64,000 nucleotides of DNA from NCBI RefSeq assembly GCF_000518165.1, contig NZ_JADB01000005.1:1-64000 (forward strand). The letters run 5' to 3'. Both the position numbers and the translations under genes were made by a program. Positions 1 to 9,067 of this stretch are shown one piece after another; within the stretch, counting starts at the first letter, position 1; the number at the start of each line of letters is the position of its first letter. Source of the stretch: Bartonella elizabethae F9251 = ATCC 49927. Lineage in GTDB: Bacteria; Pseudomonadota; Alphaproteobacteria; Rhizobiales; Rhizobiaceae. The notes beneath the pieces are model-generated. The model saw only the letters and a program-made list of their open reading frames with translations, was not told the DNA's origin and did not search any database.

Positions 1-311
1 TGATTGATGAAGATGGTCTAATCGAAATCAAATGCCCTAGATCAACTAATCATATGCGTTTCATTATCGATAACGAAATCAAACCTGAATATCTTGCACA
101 AATGCAATTCCAAACGGCTTGTACAGAGCGCAAATGGTGTGATTTTATCAGTTATGACCCACGTTTTACGGGCGATTCATCTCTCTTTCGTATGAAAATC
201 AAACGCATCCACCGTGATGAAAAGAAAATTGAAGAGATTAATCAAGCGGTTGAAAGCTTTTTAGCAGAAATAGAACGAGAGATACAAAGAATCTCAACTA
301 AAGCCGCCTGA
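1..311 (+). CDS. YqaJ-type phage recombinase/exonuclease, C-terminal part (cut by window start)
   Basis: The reading frame is open from base 3 and ends with TGA at 309-311, so the start lies outside the window. The visible ~102 residues begin with a GLIEIKCP stretch, the E-x-K active-site motif of the lambda exonuclease/YqaJ nuclease family, which binds the metal and cuts DNA in phage recombination. The ATG at 54 lies after this motif and is not a credible start. The C-terminal half is charged and probably helical (about residues 60-100). A GC-rich hairpin follows directly. With the broken integrase at 1201-2230 it marks the edge of a prophage or island. The family call is good; whether the whole gene is intact cannot be seen. 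Confidence 0.75.
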   Translation, partial: IDEDGLIEIKCPRSTNHMRFIIDNEIKPEYLAQMQFQTACTERKWCDFISYDPRFTGDSSLFRMKIKRIHRDEKKIEEINQAVESFLAEIEREIQRISTKAA

Positions 312-316
312 ACTTT

Positions 317-360
317 TGGGGGGCTTTGTTCTAGGTTCCAGCATATTTTCTAGCCCCCCA
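317..360 (+). terminator. GC-rich hairpin after the recombinase gene
   Basis: A perfect 9-bp inverted repeat (TGGGGGGCT at 317-325, AGCCCCCCA at 352-360) with a 26-nt loop starts six bases after the recombinase stop. There is no T-run after the right arm, so it is at best an atypical terminator or mRNA-stabilising hairpin. Confidence 0.45.
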
Positions 361-380
361 CCCATATAAGGAAATTAAAC

Positions 381-845
381 ATGTGTAATACCAAAGATGA
401 GAAGCCTTGTTTTTTTACCATTGGTTATGAAGGAAAATCATTAGACCATTATCTGAATTGTCTTATAGAAAATAATATCAAAGTTTTGTGTGATGTTCGT
501 AAAAATCCAATAAGTAGAAAACATGGTTTTTCAAAAAGACAATTAGAGAAAGCTGTAAGCAACATTGGCATTGAATATATACACTTGCCTGAACTTGGAA
601 TCGCCTCTGAAAAAAGACGCAATCTGAAAACACGAGAAGATTATGAACATCTTTTTAAAAATTACCAAAATACAACTCTTAGGGATAATCTTCATGCAAT
701 AGAAAAATTATACCAGCTTTTTTTAGATAAAAAATATGTTGCAATTACTTGCTTTGAATCTGATGTGTGCATGTGTCATCGGGGAGAAATTACGAAGGCT
801 CTTACACAACTAACAAATTGGAAATATGAAATTAAACACATCTAA
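381..845 (+). CDS. DUF488 family protein
   Basis: A 154-aa protein with the hallmarks of the DUF488 family: FTIGYEGKSLDHY near the start (about residues 12-24), a DVR motif (about 38-40), PELGI (about 70) and, near the C-terminus, a Cys-containing C-x-E segment followed by a CHR motif. The family is widespread but biochemically poorly defined; the conserved Cys, His and Arg residues suggest an enzyme. It starts at ATG 381 with AAGGA 8 bases ahead. It lies between phage-type genes, so it is probably cargo of the island rather than a core gene. No signal peptide or membrane segment is visible. The family call is firm; the function is unknown. Confidence 0.75.
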   Translation: MCNTKDEKPCFFTIGYEGKSLDHYLNCLIENNIKVLCDVRKNPISRKHGFSKRQLEKAVSNIGIEYIHLPELGIASEKRRNLKTREDYEHLFKNYQNTTLRDNLHAIEKLYQLFLDKKYVAITCFESDVCMCHRGEITKALTQLTNWKYEIKHI

Positions 846-872
846 TAAATAACTTACAACTTTAAAAAATGA

Positions 873-890
873 AGGTGTTCTATAACACCT
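873..890 (+). terminator. Small hairpin after the DUF488 gene
   Basis: AGGTGTT (873-879) and AACACCT (884-890) form a perfect 7-bp stem with a 4-base loop, 28 bases after the DUF488 stop. There is no U-tract, so a terminator role is only possible. Confidence 0.35.
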
Positions 891-975
891 CTATCTCCAC
901 CCTTTCCTAACAATTTTTAATCAATTCGTGATTCACGACACGAGTGAATTGCATCTTAAATGTAAGGAGAAAAGA

Positions 976-1194
976 ATGGCGCCTCGTCCTGCTACCATAA
1001 CTCAACCAGCCATTGCGCGTGCTTTAAGAGAAGCAAAAAAACAAGGGTGTGAACTCATAGAAATAAAGCCCACCGGTGAACTTCTTATCTATCTTAAATC
1101 CAATATCCCAATACCAAACTCAACAACACACCCAGACAAAATCTTAGATTTGTCAAAGAATGAATATTACGAAGAAAAGCTCTCTAAGATGTAA
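976..1194 (+). CDS. Small hypothetical protein upstream of the integrase
   Basis: A 72-aa ORF. The frame is open from 928, but the ATG at 976 has a good ribosome-binding site (AAGGAG at 964-969), so 976 is preferred. The N-terminal part (residues about 7-35) looks like a short helix followed by a beta-strand pair (a run ending CELIEIKPTGEL). This layout is common in small phage proteins encoded just before tyrosine integrases and usually left unnamed. The stop lies 6 bases before the integrase start, so the two genes were probably cotranscribed. No family is recognised with certainty. Confidence 0.5.
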   Translation: MAPRPATITQPAIARALREAKKQGCELIEIKPTGELLIYLKSNIPIPNSTTHPDKILDLSKNEYYEEKLSKM

Positions 1195-1200
1195 AATACC

Positions 1201-2230
1201 ATGCCTAAACCACGCCCACCTCATCTTGTTAAAGAAATTACACGTCATGGTAGAATTATATGGTATGTACGCATTGGTCATGGACCACGTCGTAGAGTGC
1301 ATGGAACCTATGGAACACAAGAGTTTGTTGATAACTACAAAAGAGCACTTGCCGAATTACAAGGGCTTATACTTCCTAAATCCAAAACCGGCAGACTTAC
1401 TGAAGGTTCATTCGCATGGTTGCTTAAACAATATTTTAATAGTGTCAATTGGCATAGCCTCGCTAAAGCTACAAAAAGAACTCATCCTTATGAAGGTATG
1501 CGATACAATAGGAAACATTCCATACCAAGCAATTGAAAAGAAACATATCATAGCCGGTGTGGAACGGCGTAAAGATACACCAGCAACAGCTAGGAATTTT
1601 TTGAAAGCACTTAATGGACTTTTTAATTGGGCGATTGAACAAGGTCTTTTGGAAAATAATCCAACTGTAGGTGTTAAGAGACCTCCTCTAAAAAACAAAG
1701 ATGGCTTTCCTGCTTGGACAGAAGAAGATGTTGAGAAATATTATCACAAATGGCATCATGGTACGCATGAACGCGTATGGATTGATGTCCTCTTATATAC
1801 GGGCTTACGTCGTGGTGATGCGGTTCGCATTGGCTGGAAAGACGTTAAAGATAATATCATTCATCTCAAAACAGAGAAAAGCAAATTCCAAACAGATGTT
1901 TTTCTGCCTATTTTACCAGAACTAGCCAAAACACCTGAAGCTGGTCCTATTGGTGATAAAACATTCATCTGTAGTAAAATTAATCAAAAGTTCACAAAAG
2001 AAAGCTTTGGAAATACATTTCGAGACGCTTGTAATGCGGCTGGAATTAAAAAATCAGCACACGGTTTGAGAAAATTAGCGGCAACACGCGCAGCTAACTC
2101 TGGTGCAACTGTCTCACAACTCAAAGCAATTTTTGGCTGGACAGAAGACCAAATGGCATCTCTTTATACCAAGAGCGCAGATCGTAAAAGGCTAGCTCTT
2201 GAAGCTATAAAAAAGCTCCAAAAAAGTTAG
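1201..2230 (+). pseudogene. Phage-type tyrosine recombinase (integrase), frameshifted
   Basis: Two frames together make one integrase. The N-terminal part (ATG 1201 to about 1490) contains the MPKPRPPHL start and an RRRVHGTYG stretch. The core and catalytic domain continue in the next frame from about 1490 to the TAG at 2228-2230. The catalytic domain keeps the family residues: Arg in TGLRRGDA, Lys in the beta-hairpin, HGLR with the second Arg, the FGW position that replaces the usual His, and Tyr in SLYTKSAD. Reading switches near 1485-1495, fitting loss of two bases or gain of one. The gene is therefore likely inactive unless the shift is programmed or a sequencing error. It would have integrated or excised the neighbouring phage genes. 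No tRNA or attachment site is visible beside it. Confidence 0.85.
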
Positions 2231-3072
2231 GGATAGAAGCAAAAAAACATAATAGAATCAAGACTCAACTATTCCCTTACTATTACAGTAAAATATTGAT
2301 TTTATTTATGTTCTGCTTGCCCCTTGGGCGTACCATTACTTCCTTTTTCATATATAAGAATTTGATTTTATTTATCTTTTTAAACGTGGACAATCATAAA
2401 TGAAAGTGAACGGATAGTTTTTAAAAGAAGTTTTTTCATAAAAAAGGTGCAGGGGTCATCATGTGATTCATTTTTTGTTTCTTTTCAGGAAAAACGCTCT
2501 CATGTAGACCTCGGTAGCTATAAATCAATAAAATATAAGTTAAAGAGAGAGCTTTACCTCGTGGTAAAGTAATTTTTTTATAAGCTACATTCATGTGTAT
2601 GCTGTTAATTTTTAAATAAAAACCAACCAAATCCTTTATGCATTCCTTTTAACTTTCAAAACTGAAATTGACCACCAAAAACCCATTTTAGCTGAATTAC
2701 AGGGACTTTGATATCACATTACATTTTTCTATAAACATTTCTATAAACAAACGGGCTGTAACTTTAGAATCAAATGGCGATATAAAAATAGATGTTTAGC
2801 AAGCAAAGGAACAATTCAAGAAAACATAATTTAAAAATACGGGCAACTTACTTTATTGATTAAACAGACTTTTTATCCGTTATACGATGGTGATAAGTTT
2901 GCAAATACATGACTTCTTTTCAAAGAATTAAACTCTTCAATAAAAGTTTACACTCTATTGATCATATATTCTAACACCCATATTTACATGCCCTTTTTCC
3001 CTTGTTTTTACTTTTCATTATAAACCTGAAGATGCTATAAAGTAATCTCACTTAAAAGAAAAAGGACTTCTA
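2231..3072. other. Intergenic region before icd (842 bp)
   Basis: AT-rich and without a convincing gene. A 64-codon minus-strand frame (2436-2630) has no clear ribosome-binding site or recognised family. No tRNA, IS end or att duplication was seen. The last ~100 bases must hold the icd promoter; AAAGGA at 3060-3065 is its ribosome-binding site. Confidence 0.5.
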
Positions 3073-4287
3073 ATGGCAAAGATCAAAGTAGAAAACCCCG
3101 TTGTTGAACTCGATGGGGATGAAATGACTCGTATCATCTGGAAATATATCAAAGATAAATTAATCCATCCCTATCTCGACATTGATCTCAAATATTATGA
3201 TCTTTCTGTCGAAAACCGTGATGCAACCAATGATCAGGTAACGATTGATTCTGCCAATGCTATCAAGCAATATGGGGTTGGTATAAAATGCGCAACCATC
3301 ACACCTGATGAAGCACGTGTTAAAGAATTTAACCTAAAAAAAATGTGGAAATCACCCAATGGCACCATCCGCAATATTTTAGGTGGGGTCATTTTTCGCG
3401 AACCCATTATCTGTAAAAACGTCCCTCGCCTTGTTCCTAATTGGACAAAACCAATTATTATCGGACGTCACGCTTTTGGTGATCAGTATAAAGCAACAGA
3501 TTTTAAATTTCCAAGTAAAGGAAAATTAAGCATTAAATTTGTCGGGGATGATAATCAAGTTATTGAGCATGAGATTTTTGATGCCCCAAGTGCAGGGGTT
3601 GCCATGGCGATGTATAACCTTGATGAATCAATTCGTGATTTTGCCCGCGCATCTTTTAATTATGGACTACAACGGAATGTTCCGGTTTATCTTTCAACAA
3701 AAAATACCATTCTAAAAAATTACGATGGTCGTTTTAAAGATATCTTTCAAGAAATATTTGATACGGAATTTAAAGATGAATTTGAAAATCGTCAATTATA
3801 TTACGAACACCGTCTCATTGATGATATGGTAGCTTCAGCATTAAAATGGTCCGGTGGATACGTATGGGCATGCAAAAACTATGATGGTGATGTTCAATCT
3901 GATATTGTTGCCCAAGGCTTTGGTTCTCTTGGTCTTATGACTTCCGTTCTCATGACACCAGATGGTAAAATTGTTGAAGCAGAGGCCGCACACGGCACCG
4001 TAACACGCCATTATCGTCAACATCAAAAGAATGAAGAAACTTCAACAAATTCTATTGCATCTATTTTTGCATGGACTCGGGGACTAGCGCACCGTGCTAA
4101 ACTGGATAATAACGAGAAATTAAAAAACTTTGCCACGACATTGGAAGAAGTTTGTATTAAAACCGTTGAAGAAGGTTTTATGACGAAAGATCTCGCGCTT
4201 TTGATTGGACCTAAGCAAAAATGGCTTTCTACAACAGGCTTTCTTGATAAAATTGATGAAAATCTTAAAAAAGCAATGGGCAATTAA
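3073..4287 (+). CDS. icd: Isocitrate dehydrogenase (NADP-dependent)
   Basis: A 404-aa enzyme that oxidatively decarboxylates isocitrate to 2-oxoglutarate in the TCA cycle, in the cytosol. It starts [18 protein letters not shown] and carries the SPNGTIRN substrate loop, an [15 protein letters not shown] segment and the [11 protein letters not shown] stretch of the nucleotide-binding region, all typical of the homodimeric type shared by alphaproteobacteria and eukaryotic NADP enzymes rather than the E. coli type. Length is normal and the frame intact. The ATG at 3073 follows AAAGGA by about 7 bases. It stands alone between the phage remnant and an MFS gene and ends with a strong hairpin terminator, so it is probably monocistronic. 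Confidence 0.97.
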   Translation: MAKIKVENPVVELDGDEMTRIIWKYIKDKLIHPYLDIDLKYYDLSVENRDATNDQVTIDSANAIKQYGVGIKCATITPDEARVKEFNLKKMWKSPNGTIRNILGGVIFREPIICKNVPRLVPNWTKPIIIGRHAFGDQYKATDFKFPSKGKLSIKFVGDDNQVIEHEIFDAPSAGVAMAMYNLDESIRDFARASFNYGLQRNVPVYLSTKNTILKNYDGRFKDIFQEIFDTEFKDEFENRQLYYEHRLIDDMVASALKWSGGYVWACKNYDGDVQSDIVAQGFGSLGLMTSVLMTPDGKIVEAEAAHGTVTRHYRQHQKNEETSTNSIASIFAWTRGLAHRAKLDNNEKLKNFATTLEEVCIKTVEEGFMTKDLALLIGPKQKWLSTTGFLDKIDENLKKAMGN

Positions 4288-4302
4288 GCAATAATTTAAT
4301 TA

Positions 4303-4336
4303 AAATTCAAAGCTCTATTTAGAGCTTTGAATTTTT
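4303..4336 (+). terminator. Rho-independent terminator of icd
   Basis: A perfect 14-bp inverted repeat (4303-4316 with 4321-4334), a 4-base loop ATTT and a T-run at 4332-4336, beginning 16 bases after the icd stop. The A-run on the other arm could also serve the opposite strand. Confidence 0.85.
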
Positions 4337-4403
4337 CTTGGAAAATTTAAAGAACTACCTTATAAGTAAAAAGAGAATAAACTTTTATTAAATAGCAAAA
4401 ATA

Positions 4404-5834
4404 GTGAAAAAACAAAGCTGGTCTACGCTTTTAGTGGGTAAAAATGGTCTTTGCTTTTTAACGTTTACAGGCGGAGTTGTGCTGCACGCCACTAACGTTT
4501 ATATTGTTATTACTATTTTACCCTCTCTTATGGATCATATTGGCAATGAAATATATTATTCTTGGGTGGCGACTGTCTTCATTACAGCTTCACTGGTAGG
4601 AACTTCACTTGCAACAAAAGTATTAGGAAAATTAGGCCCTCGCAATGCTTATGTTATCTCTGGGCTTATCTTTACCCTAGGGACTTTCTTGTGTAGCATT
4701 TCCTCATCTATGCCATTATTTTTAATAGGGCGCTTTATTCAAGGATTTGGTAGTGGTTCTTTGTTATCCCTATCTTATTCCATGGTCCGTATTGTTTTCA
4801 GTCCATCTTTATGGTCACACGCCTTAAGTGTTATTTCTGGAATGTGGGGAATATCAACCTTGTTAGGACCAGCAATCGGGGGACTTTCTGTATATTATGG
4901 CCTATGGCGAGCGTCCTTTTGGGTTATTGGCGTATTCGGTATATTCTTCTCACTCATCGCCTTTAAATTTTTGCCAAAAAAGAATGAAAACGATATTCCA
5001 ACATCCCCTCTCCCTCTTCTCCAGCTTCTCACACTCACCTTATTGATTTTTATCATTTCTGTTGGAGGAACTATGGAATCAACAATGGCAAAAATCTGCG
5101 GGCTTGTTATCGGGATTAGTCTTCTCTTTGTTCTCGCAAAAATCGAATCATCTTCCCTTCATCCTATGTTACCCCGTAAAACTTTTTCTTTTTCTTCTGA
5201 AATTTTTCCTGTTTACGCATTGATACTTGTTATGACAACAGTCGTATATAGTATAGAACTTTATTTTCCACTTTTTCTTCAAGAGCTTCATGGGCAAGCT
5301 CCACTTATTGCTGGTTATATAGCAGCACTCATGAGCCTTGGGTGGACATGTGGTGCCCTCTCAAGTGCTGGTATCTCCGCAAGAAAAATTCGCAACATCA
5401 TTGTATATTCCCCCTTATTAAAACTGTTAGGCATCACCATTCTTTTATGGCTTATTCCAACAAAAATTTCCACACTTGAATATATTTTTATTATTTGCTT
5501 AGCGCTATTTTCTATTGGGATCAGTGCGGGTATAGCGTGGCCACATTTACTCACAAGGATCTTACAATGTGCAAATGATGAAGATGCTCTGCGTGCAAGT
5601 GAATCCCTTACCTCTGTGCAACTATTTTCAGCGGCCTTAAGTGCAACTCTAGCGGGAGTCATCACCAATCTTGCGGGCCTCTTTAATCCTGGAGGAACAA
5701 TAGGAATGATCTTAGCAGCAAAAACGCTTCTTATCGTGCTCATGGGGCTTTTATCTTGTTTTGCTATTCCATTAGCGTTGCGCATTTCTTACTGCATATT
5801 AAAAAATCCAACAGGAGATTCCAATAATAACTAA
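4404..5834 (+). CDS. MFS transporter, drug:H+ antiporter type
   Basis: A 476-aa inner-membrane protein with about 12-14 hydrophobic segments. After the second segment it has KVLGKLGPR, a form of MFS motif A, and in the fifth segment LLGPAIGG, the antiporter motif C of drug/H+ exporters. These point to a proton-driven efflux pump; the substrate is unknown. The only plausible start is the GTG at 4404, since the next in-frame ATG would remove the first segment; the ribosome-binding site is weak. It is convergent with a second MFS gene 43 bases downstream. An alternative reading as an importer is less likely because of motif C. Confidence 0.85.
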   Translation: MKKQSWSTLLVGKNGLCFLTFTGGVVLHATNVYIVITILPSLMDHIGNEIYYSWVATVFITASLVGTSLATKVLGKLGPRNAYVISGLIFTLGTFLCSISSSMPLFLIGRFIQGFGSGSLLSLSYSMVRIVFSPSLWSHALSVISGMWGISTLLGPAIGGLSVYYGLWRASFWVIGVFGIFFSLIAFKFLPKKNENDIPTSPLPLLQLLTLTLLIFIISVGGTMESTMAKICGLVIGISLLFVLAKIESSSLHPMLPRKTFSFSSEIFPVYALILVMTTVVYSIELYFPLFLQELHGQAPLIAGYIAALMSLGWTCGALSSAGISARKIRNIIVYSPLLKLLGITILLWLIPTKISTLEYIFIICLALFSIGISAGIAWPHLLTRILQCANDEDALRASESLTSVQLFSAALSATLAGVITNLAGLFNPGGTIGMILAAKTLLIVLMGLLSCFAIPLALRISYCILKNPTGDSNNN

Positions 5835-5877
5835 AAATAAATATAAAAATTCTCTCTCCACTCAAAAAAGAAAAATA

Positions 5878-7077
5878 TTAAGAATGCTTCTCCAGAAACC
5901 ATGAGACGCAAAAAACCATTAATCCGCAAAACGTTAGAAGACTCCCTAAAACAGCTGTATATTCATAACTATAGCCTAATTTTAAAACCAAGGCTCCAGC
6001 TTCTGCACCAAGAGCGTTAGCAATATTAAAAGCAGACTGCATTAATGCTCCTGCCAAAACCTGTCCCTGTATTGCAACATCCATAATTTTTGTTTGTATA
6101 GAAGGCATAGCCGCAAAAGAAGTCCCAACAAAAAAACATCCTATTGCAGCTGTTAACGGAGTATAGGATAAAAAGAAAAAAAGAAAAAAAACAAATATGC
6201 TCCAAAGCATAGAAAAAAATATCATCGGCGAAATGCCTATTTTAACAGCCAATTTAGGACCCAAGAGATTTCCACCCACCATCCCCAATCCAACTAAGGG
6301 CATGATAAAGGGTACCCACTCAAGCGAAATACCAGAAATATGCATTAACGTTGACTTAATATAAGTGAAAACAGAAAATAATCCTGATGCTCCCACCGAA
6401 ACCATTGTCAAAAGAAGCCACACCTGCTTTTGCTTTAATGCACGCATTTCGCTTAAAGGGCTCGTTCTTGAGGTCCTTGAATCGCAAGGCAAAAAATTCC
6501 AAATAAGCAAACAACACAATAAAGCAATCATACCCACAAGAATGAAAGCAATCTGCCAACCAATAAGTTGACCAATCCAAGTTGCACTTGGTGCTCCTAA
6601 AACGGTTGCAATGGTTAAGCCAAGCATAACAGACCCAACAGCTTTAGAACGTTCCTTCATTTCCACCATTGAAGAGGCAACCATAGCCGCAAGTCCGAAA
6701 TAAATTCCATGAGGAAGCCCACTGAGAAAGCGTAATGTAACTAATATGCTAAAATCAGAAAAAAAAGCACTCGCACTATTTGCTAAGGCATAAAAAAACA
6801 TTAATCCTATCAAAACAGTTTTGCGTGAAAATTGAGCTGTCGCTAGAGCTAAAAGAGGGGCTCCAATCACAACCCCTAATGCATAAGCAGAAATATATTG
6901 ACCGGCAGTAGGAATATCAACAGATGAACTTCGTGCCATCTCTGGTAGAAGTCCCATTGCAACAAACTCTGCCGTACCGATAGCAAAGCTTCCCACTGCA
7001 AGGGCTAAAATTGCTAAACGTCGTATTTTCGAATCAGTCTCCAATACAAGAATGTTTTGTTTACGAGAATCCTTCAT
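5878..7077 (-). CDS. MFS transporter, DHA1 family (AraJ/NepI-like)
   Basis: A 399-aa protein with about 12 membrane segments. The first begins with FAIGTAEFVAMGLLPEMA and is followed by ISAYALGVVIGAP, the signature of the DHA1 subgroup that includes sugar, purine-nucleoside and drug exporters. Motif A is divergent (FSRKTVLIG), and VLGAPSATWIG takes the place of antiporter motif C. It is therefore an inner-membrane exporter of unknown substrate. The ATG at 7077 is the natural start. The gene is convergent with the other MFS gene (43-base gap) and has a long AT-rich upstream region. Frame and length are normal. Confidence 0.85.
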   Translation of the reverse strand: MKDSRKQNILVLETDSKIRRLAILALAVGSFAIGTAEFVAMGLLPEMARSSSVDIPTAGQYISAYALGVVIGAPLLALATAQFSRKTVLIGLMFFYALANSASAFFSDFSILVTLRFLSGLPHGIYFGLAAMVASSMVEMKERSKAVGSVMLGLTIATVLGAPSATWIGQLIGWQIAFILVGMIALLCCLLIWNFLPCDSRTSRTSPLSEMRALKQKQVWLLLTMVSVGASGLFSVFTYIKSTLMHISGISLEWVPFIMPLVGLGMVGGNLLGPKLAVKIGISPMIFFSMLWSIFVFFLFFFLSYTPLTAAIGCFFVGTSFAAMPSIQTKIMDVAIQGQVLAGALMQSAFNIANALGAEAGALVLKLGYSYEYTAVLGSLLTFCGLMVFCVSWFLEKHS

Positions 7078-7948
7078 ATCATCACTTCTGGATAAGAATT
7101 TTTGCTGTAGATATCTGTAATACGGAAAAATAAAAATTCAAAACATTGTTATACGCATAGAAAATCGTCCCCAATAAAGTTTTAGAAACATTTTGATATG
7201 CAAGCATTTTATGAAATTTTAAGAAAGATTTTTGAATGAAGAAGCTTTTAAAAATTTCTCATGATAATGATCTAGATTCCTCAATTGATTAAAGAAACCT
7301 ATTCTAGAGATATTCCCCGTATCTCATCTCATAGATGAAATAGTATAAGATCGTTTTTTATCTAACACACTATCTGTAAATTTGAAATATTTACATAATA
7401 TATTCTGATATTTATATAATATTCTATAAATAGAAAAGATAATAAATATGATAATTTGATTAAAGATATTTATGAATATTTTATAAGAGTATAATTATAT
7501 TATAAATAATAATTATATAAAAATAATAAAAACATAAAATGTAATTTTATAAATTTTAAAGATTATAATATTAATTTATTATTACTTTAATTTTCTAAGT
7601 TTTTATCTCTTCTTATGCATGTAACACATTCTTTACCTTAACCAATAAAAAACACAAAAGAACTCATAAAAATACAATTTTCATACTTCTTTAAGAGTTC
7701 GCTAACGCCTCATTAACATTGTTGTTTTAAACAGTCATCAGAAACAGAAATAAACTGTTTTTCTCCGGATCAGGTAGCGCGTACCGGAGTAACAGTTTCT
7801 GTTTTATATGATAATTGCAAAAAGAATATATGCTCCATAAAATAGCACCTTCAGACTTCAAGATAGTGCAATTTTATATTTTTAGTAAAATTTGTAAGTA
7901 AAAAAATAAATTCAATAAAAAATAAAACGCTATTAGATGAATAGTTTT
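7078..7948. other. AT-rich intergenic region with one structured element
   Basis: 871 bp between the 5' end of the MFS gene and the 3' end of tgt. The stretch 7380-7600 is extremely AT-rich and holds no usable frame. The only clear structure is the GC-containing hairpin at 7742-7804, listed separately. Confidence 0.5.
7742..7804. repeat. Extended inverted repeat, possible structured RNA
   Basis: Nested complementary arms form a ~63-nt hairpin: AAACAGAA (7742-7749) with TTCTGTTT (7797-7804); ACTGTT (7754-7759) with AACAGT (7791-7796); and CTCCGG (7763-7768) with CCGGAG (7784-7789). The apical loop contains GGTAGCGCG. A four-base internal bulge lies on the left arm. It is the only GC-rich island in an AT desert. 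It could be the end of a small RNA, a protein-binding palindrome or a terminator for tgt-strand transcripts (144 bases past the tgt stop). Confidence 0.45.
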
Positions 7949-9067
7949 TTAGCGTCCTTGTGCCCATAGAGCACGCGTTTCAGCGCAAAAATCAGCATAA
8001 CAGCCCTCTTCAATGGCATCACGAATTCCTTGCATCAATTGTTGGTAATAAAAAAGATTATTCCAGGTCAACAACATCCCTCCCAGAGATTCACCAGATT
8101 TGATCAAATGATGTAAATAAGCACAACTATAATCATTTGCTGCTGGACAAAGTGACTGTGGATCAAGAGGATGGGGATCTTCTGCATAACGCGCATTGCG
8201 TAAATTAATTCTACCAAAGCGCGTAAAAGCTAAACCATGACGTCCTGCACGCGTTGGCATAACACAATCAAACATATCAATACCACGCGCAACACTTTGT
8301 AAAATATCATCAGGTGTCCCAACTCCCATAAGATAGCGCGGTTTATCCTCTGGCAAAATCGGACAAGTCGTATCCAACACTGCTGTCATAACACTCTGCG
8401 GCTCACCAACAGCAAGCCCTCCAATCGCGTAACCTTTTAAATCCATTTCTTTTAATGCTTGAGCAGAACGTTCACGTAGTTTCATATTATCCCCCCCTTG
8501 AACAATCCCAAACAATGCTTTATCTGGCTGTTCTCCAAAAGCTGTTTTACAACGTTGTGCCCACCGTAATGAAAGCTCCATAGCTTCTTCCATCTCTTTT
8601 TCAGTGGCTGGTAATGCAATACATTGATCCAACTGCATCTGGATATCGGCATCAAGAAGTCCTTGAATTTCGATAGAACGCTCTGGACTCATTTCATAGT
8701 AGGCTCCATTAATGTAAGAACGAAAAATCACACCTTGTTCGTTAATTTTACGGATGCTCGCCAATGACATAACCTGAAAACCACCAGAATCGGTTAAAAT
8801 AGGTCCATTCCAGCGTGAAAATTCATGTAATCCTCCCAAACGAGCAACACGTTCAGCGCCTGGGCGTAACATTAAATGATAAGTATTCCCCAAAATAATA
8901 TCCGCCCCAAGATCACGTATTTGATCCATATACATAGCCTTAATGGTTCCTGCCGTCCCAACAGGCATAAAAGCAGGTGTACGAACACACCCACGCCCAG
9001 TAATAATTTCGCCTCGACGCGCCCATCCATCTTGAGCAATTTTTCTATAATGAAATGTCTTTATCAT
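7949..9067 (-). CDS. tgt: tRNA-guanine transglycosylase, zinc ligands degenerate
   Basis: A 372-aa enzyme of the Tgt family, which exchanges guanine-34 of GUN-anticodon tRNAs for preQ1 or queuine. It has GNTYHLMLRPG, LTDSGGFQ (Asp93, general base), GIVQGG, GGLAVGE and GIDMFDCVMPTR (Asp264, the nucleophile position). The usual C-x-C-x2-C...H zinc site is not intact: aligned to the family it reads Ser305, Cys307, Ala310 and Asn336, so only one ligand remains. The surrounding residues (NDYS, AYLHHL, NLFYYQQLM) align without gaps. The ATG at 9067 is preferred to the GTG one codon earlier. It lies downstream of gyrA-coaD-PPIase genes on the same strand, separated by a 1.46-kb gap. Activity or altered substrate use is an open question. 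Confidence 0.93.
   Translation of the reverse strand: MIKTFHYRKIAQDGWARRGEIITGRGCVRTPAFMPVGTAGTIKAMYMDQIRDLGADIILGNTYHLMLRPGAERVARLGGLHEFSRWNGPILTDSGGFQVMSLASIRKINEQGVIFRSYINGAYYEMSPERSIEIQGLLDADIQMQLDQCIALPATEKEMEEAMELSLRWAQRCKTAFGEQPDKALFGIVQGGDNMKLRERSAQALKEMDLKGYAIGGLAVGEPQSVMTAVLDTTCPILPEDKPRYLMGVGTPDDILQSVARGIDMFDCVMPTRAGRHGLAFTRFGRINLRNARYAEDPHPLDPQSLCPAANDYSCAYLHHLIKSGESLGGMLLTWNNLFYYQQLMQGIRDAIEEGCYADFCAETRALWAQGR

Noticed and set aside
2436-2630. 64-codon minus-strand ORF between the integrase and icd
   Set aside because: Starts with TTG, has no ribosome-binding site and no recognisable family; possibly a fragment, but not supportable as a gene.
2231-3120. icd as the prophage attachment site
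   Set aside because: The integrase lies at the 5' side of icd, whereas known icd-integrating phages use its 3' end; no duplicated att core was seen.
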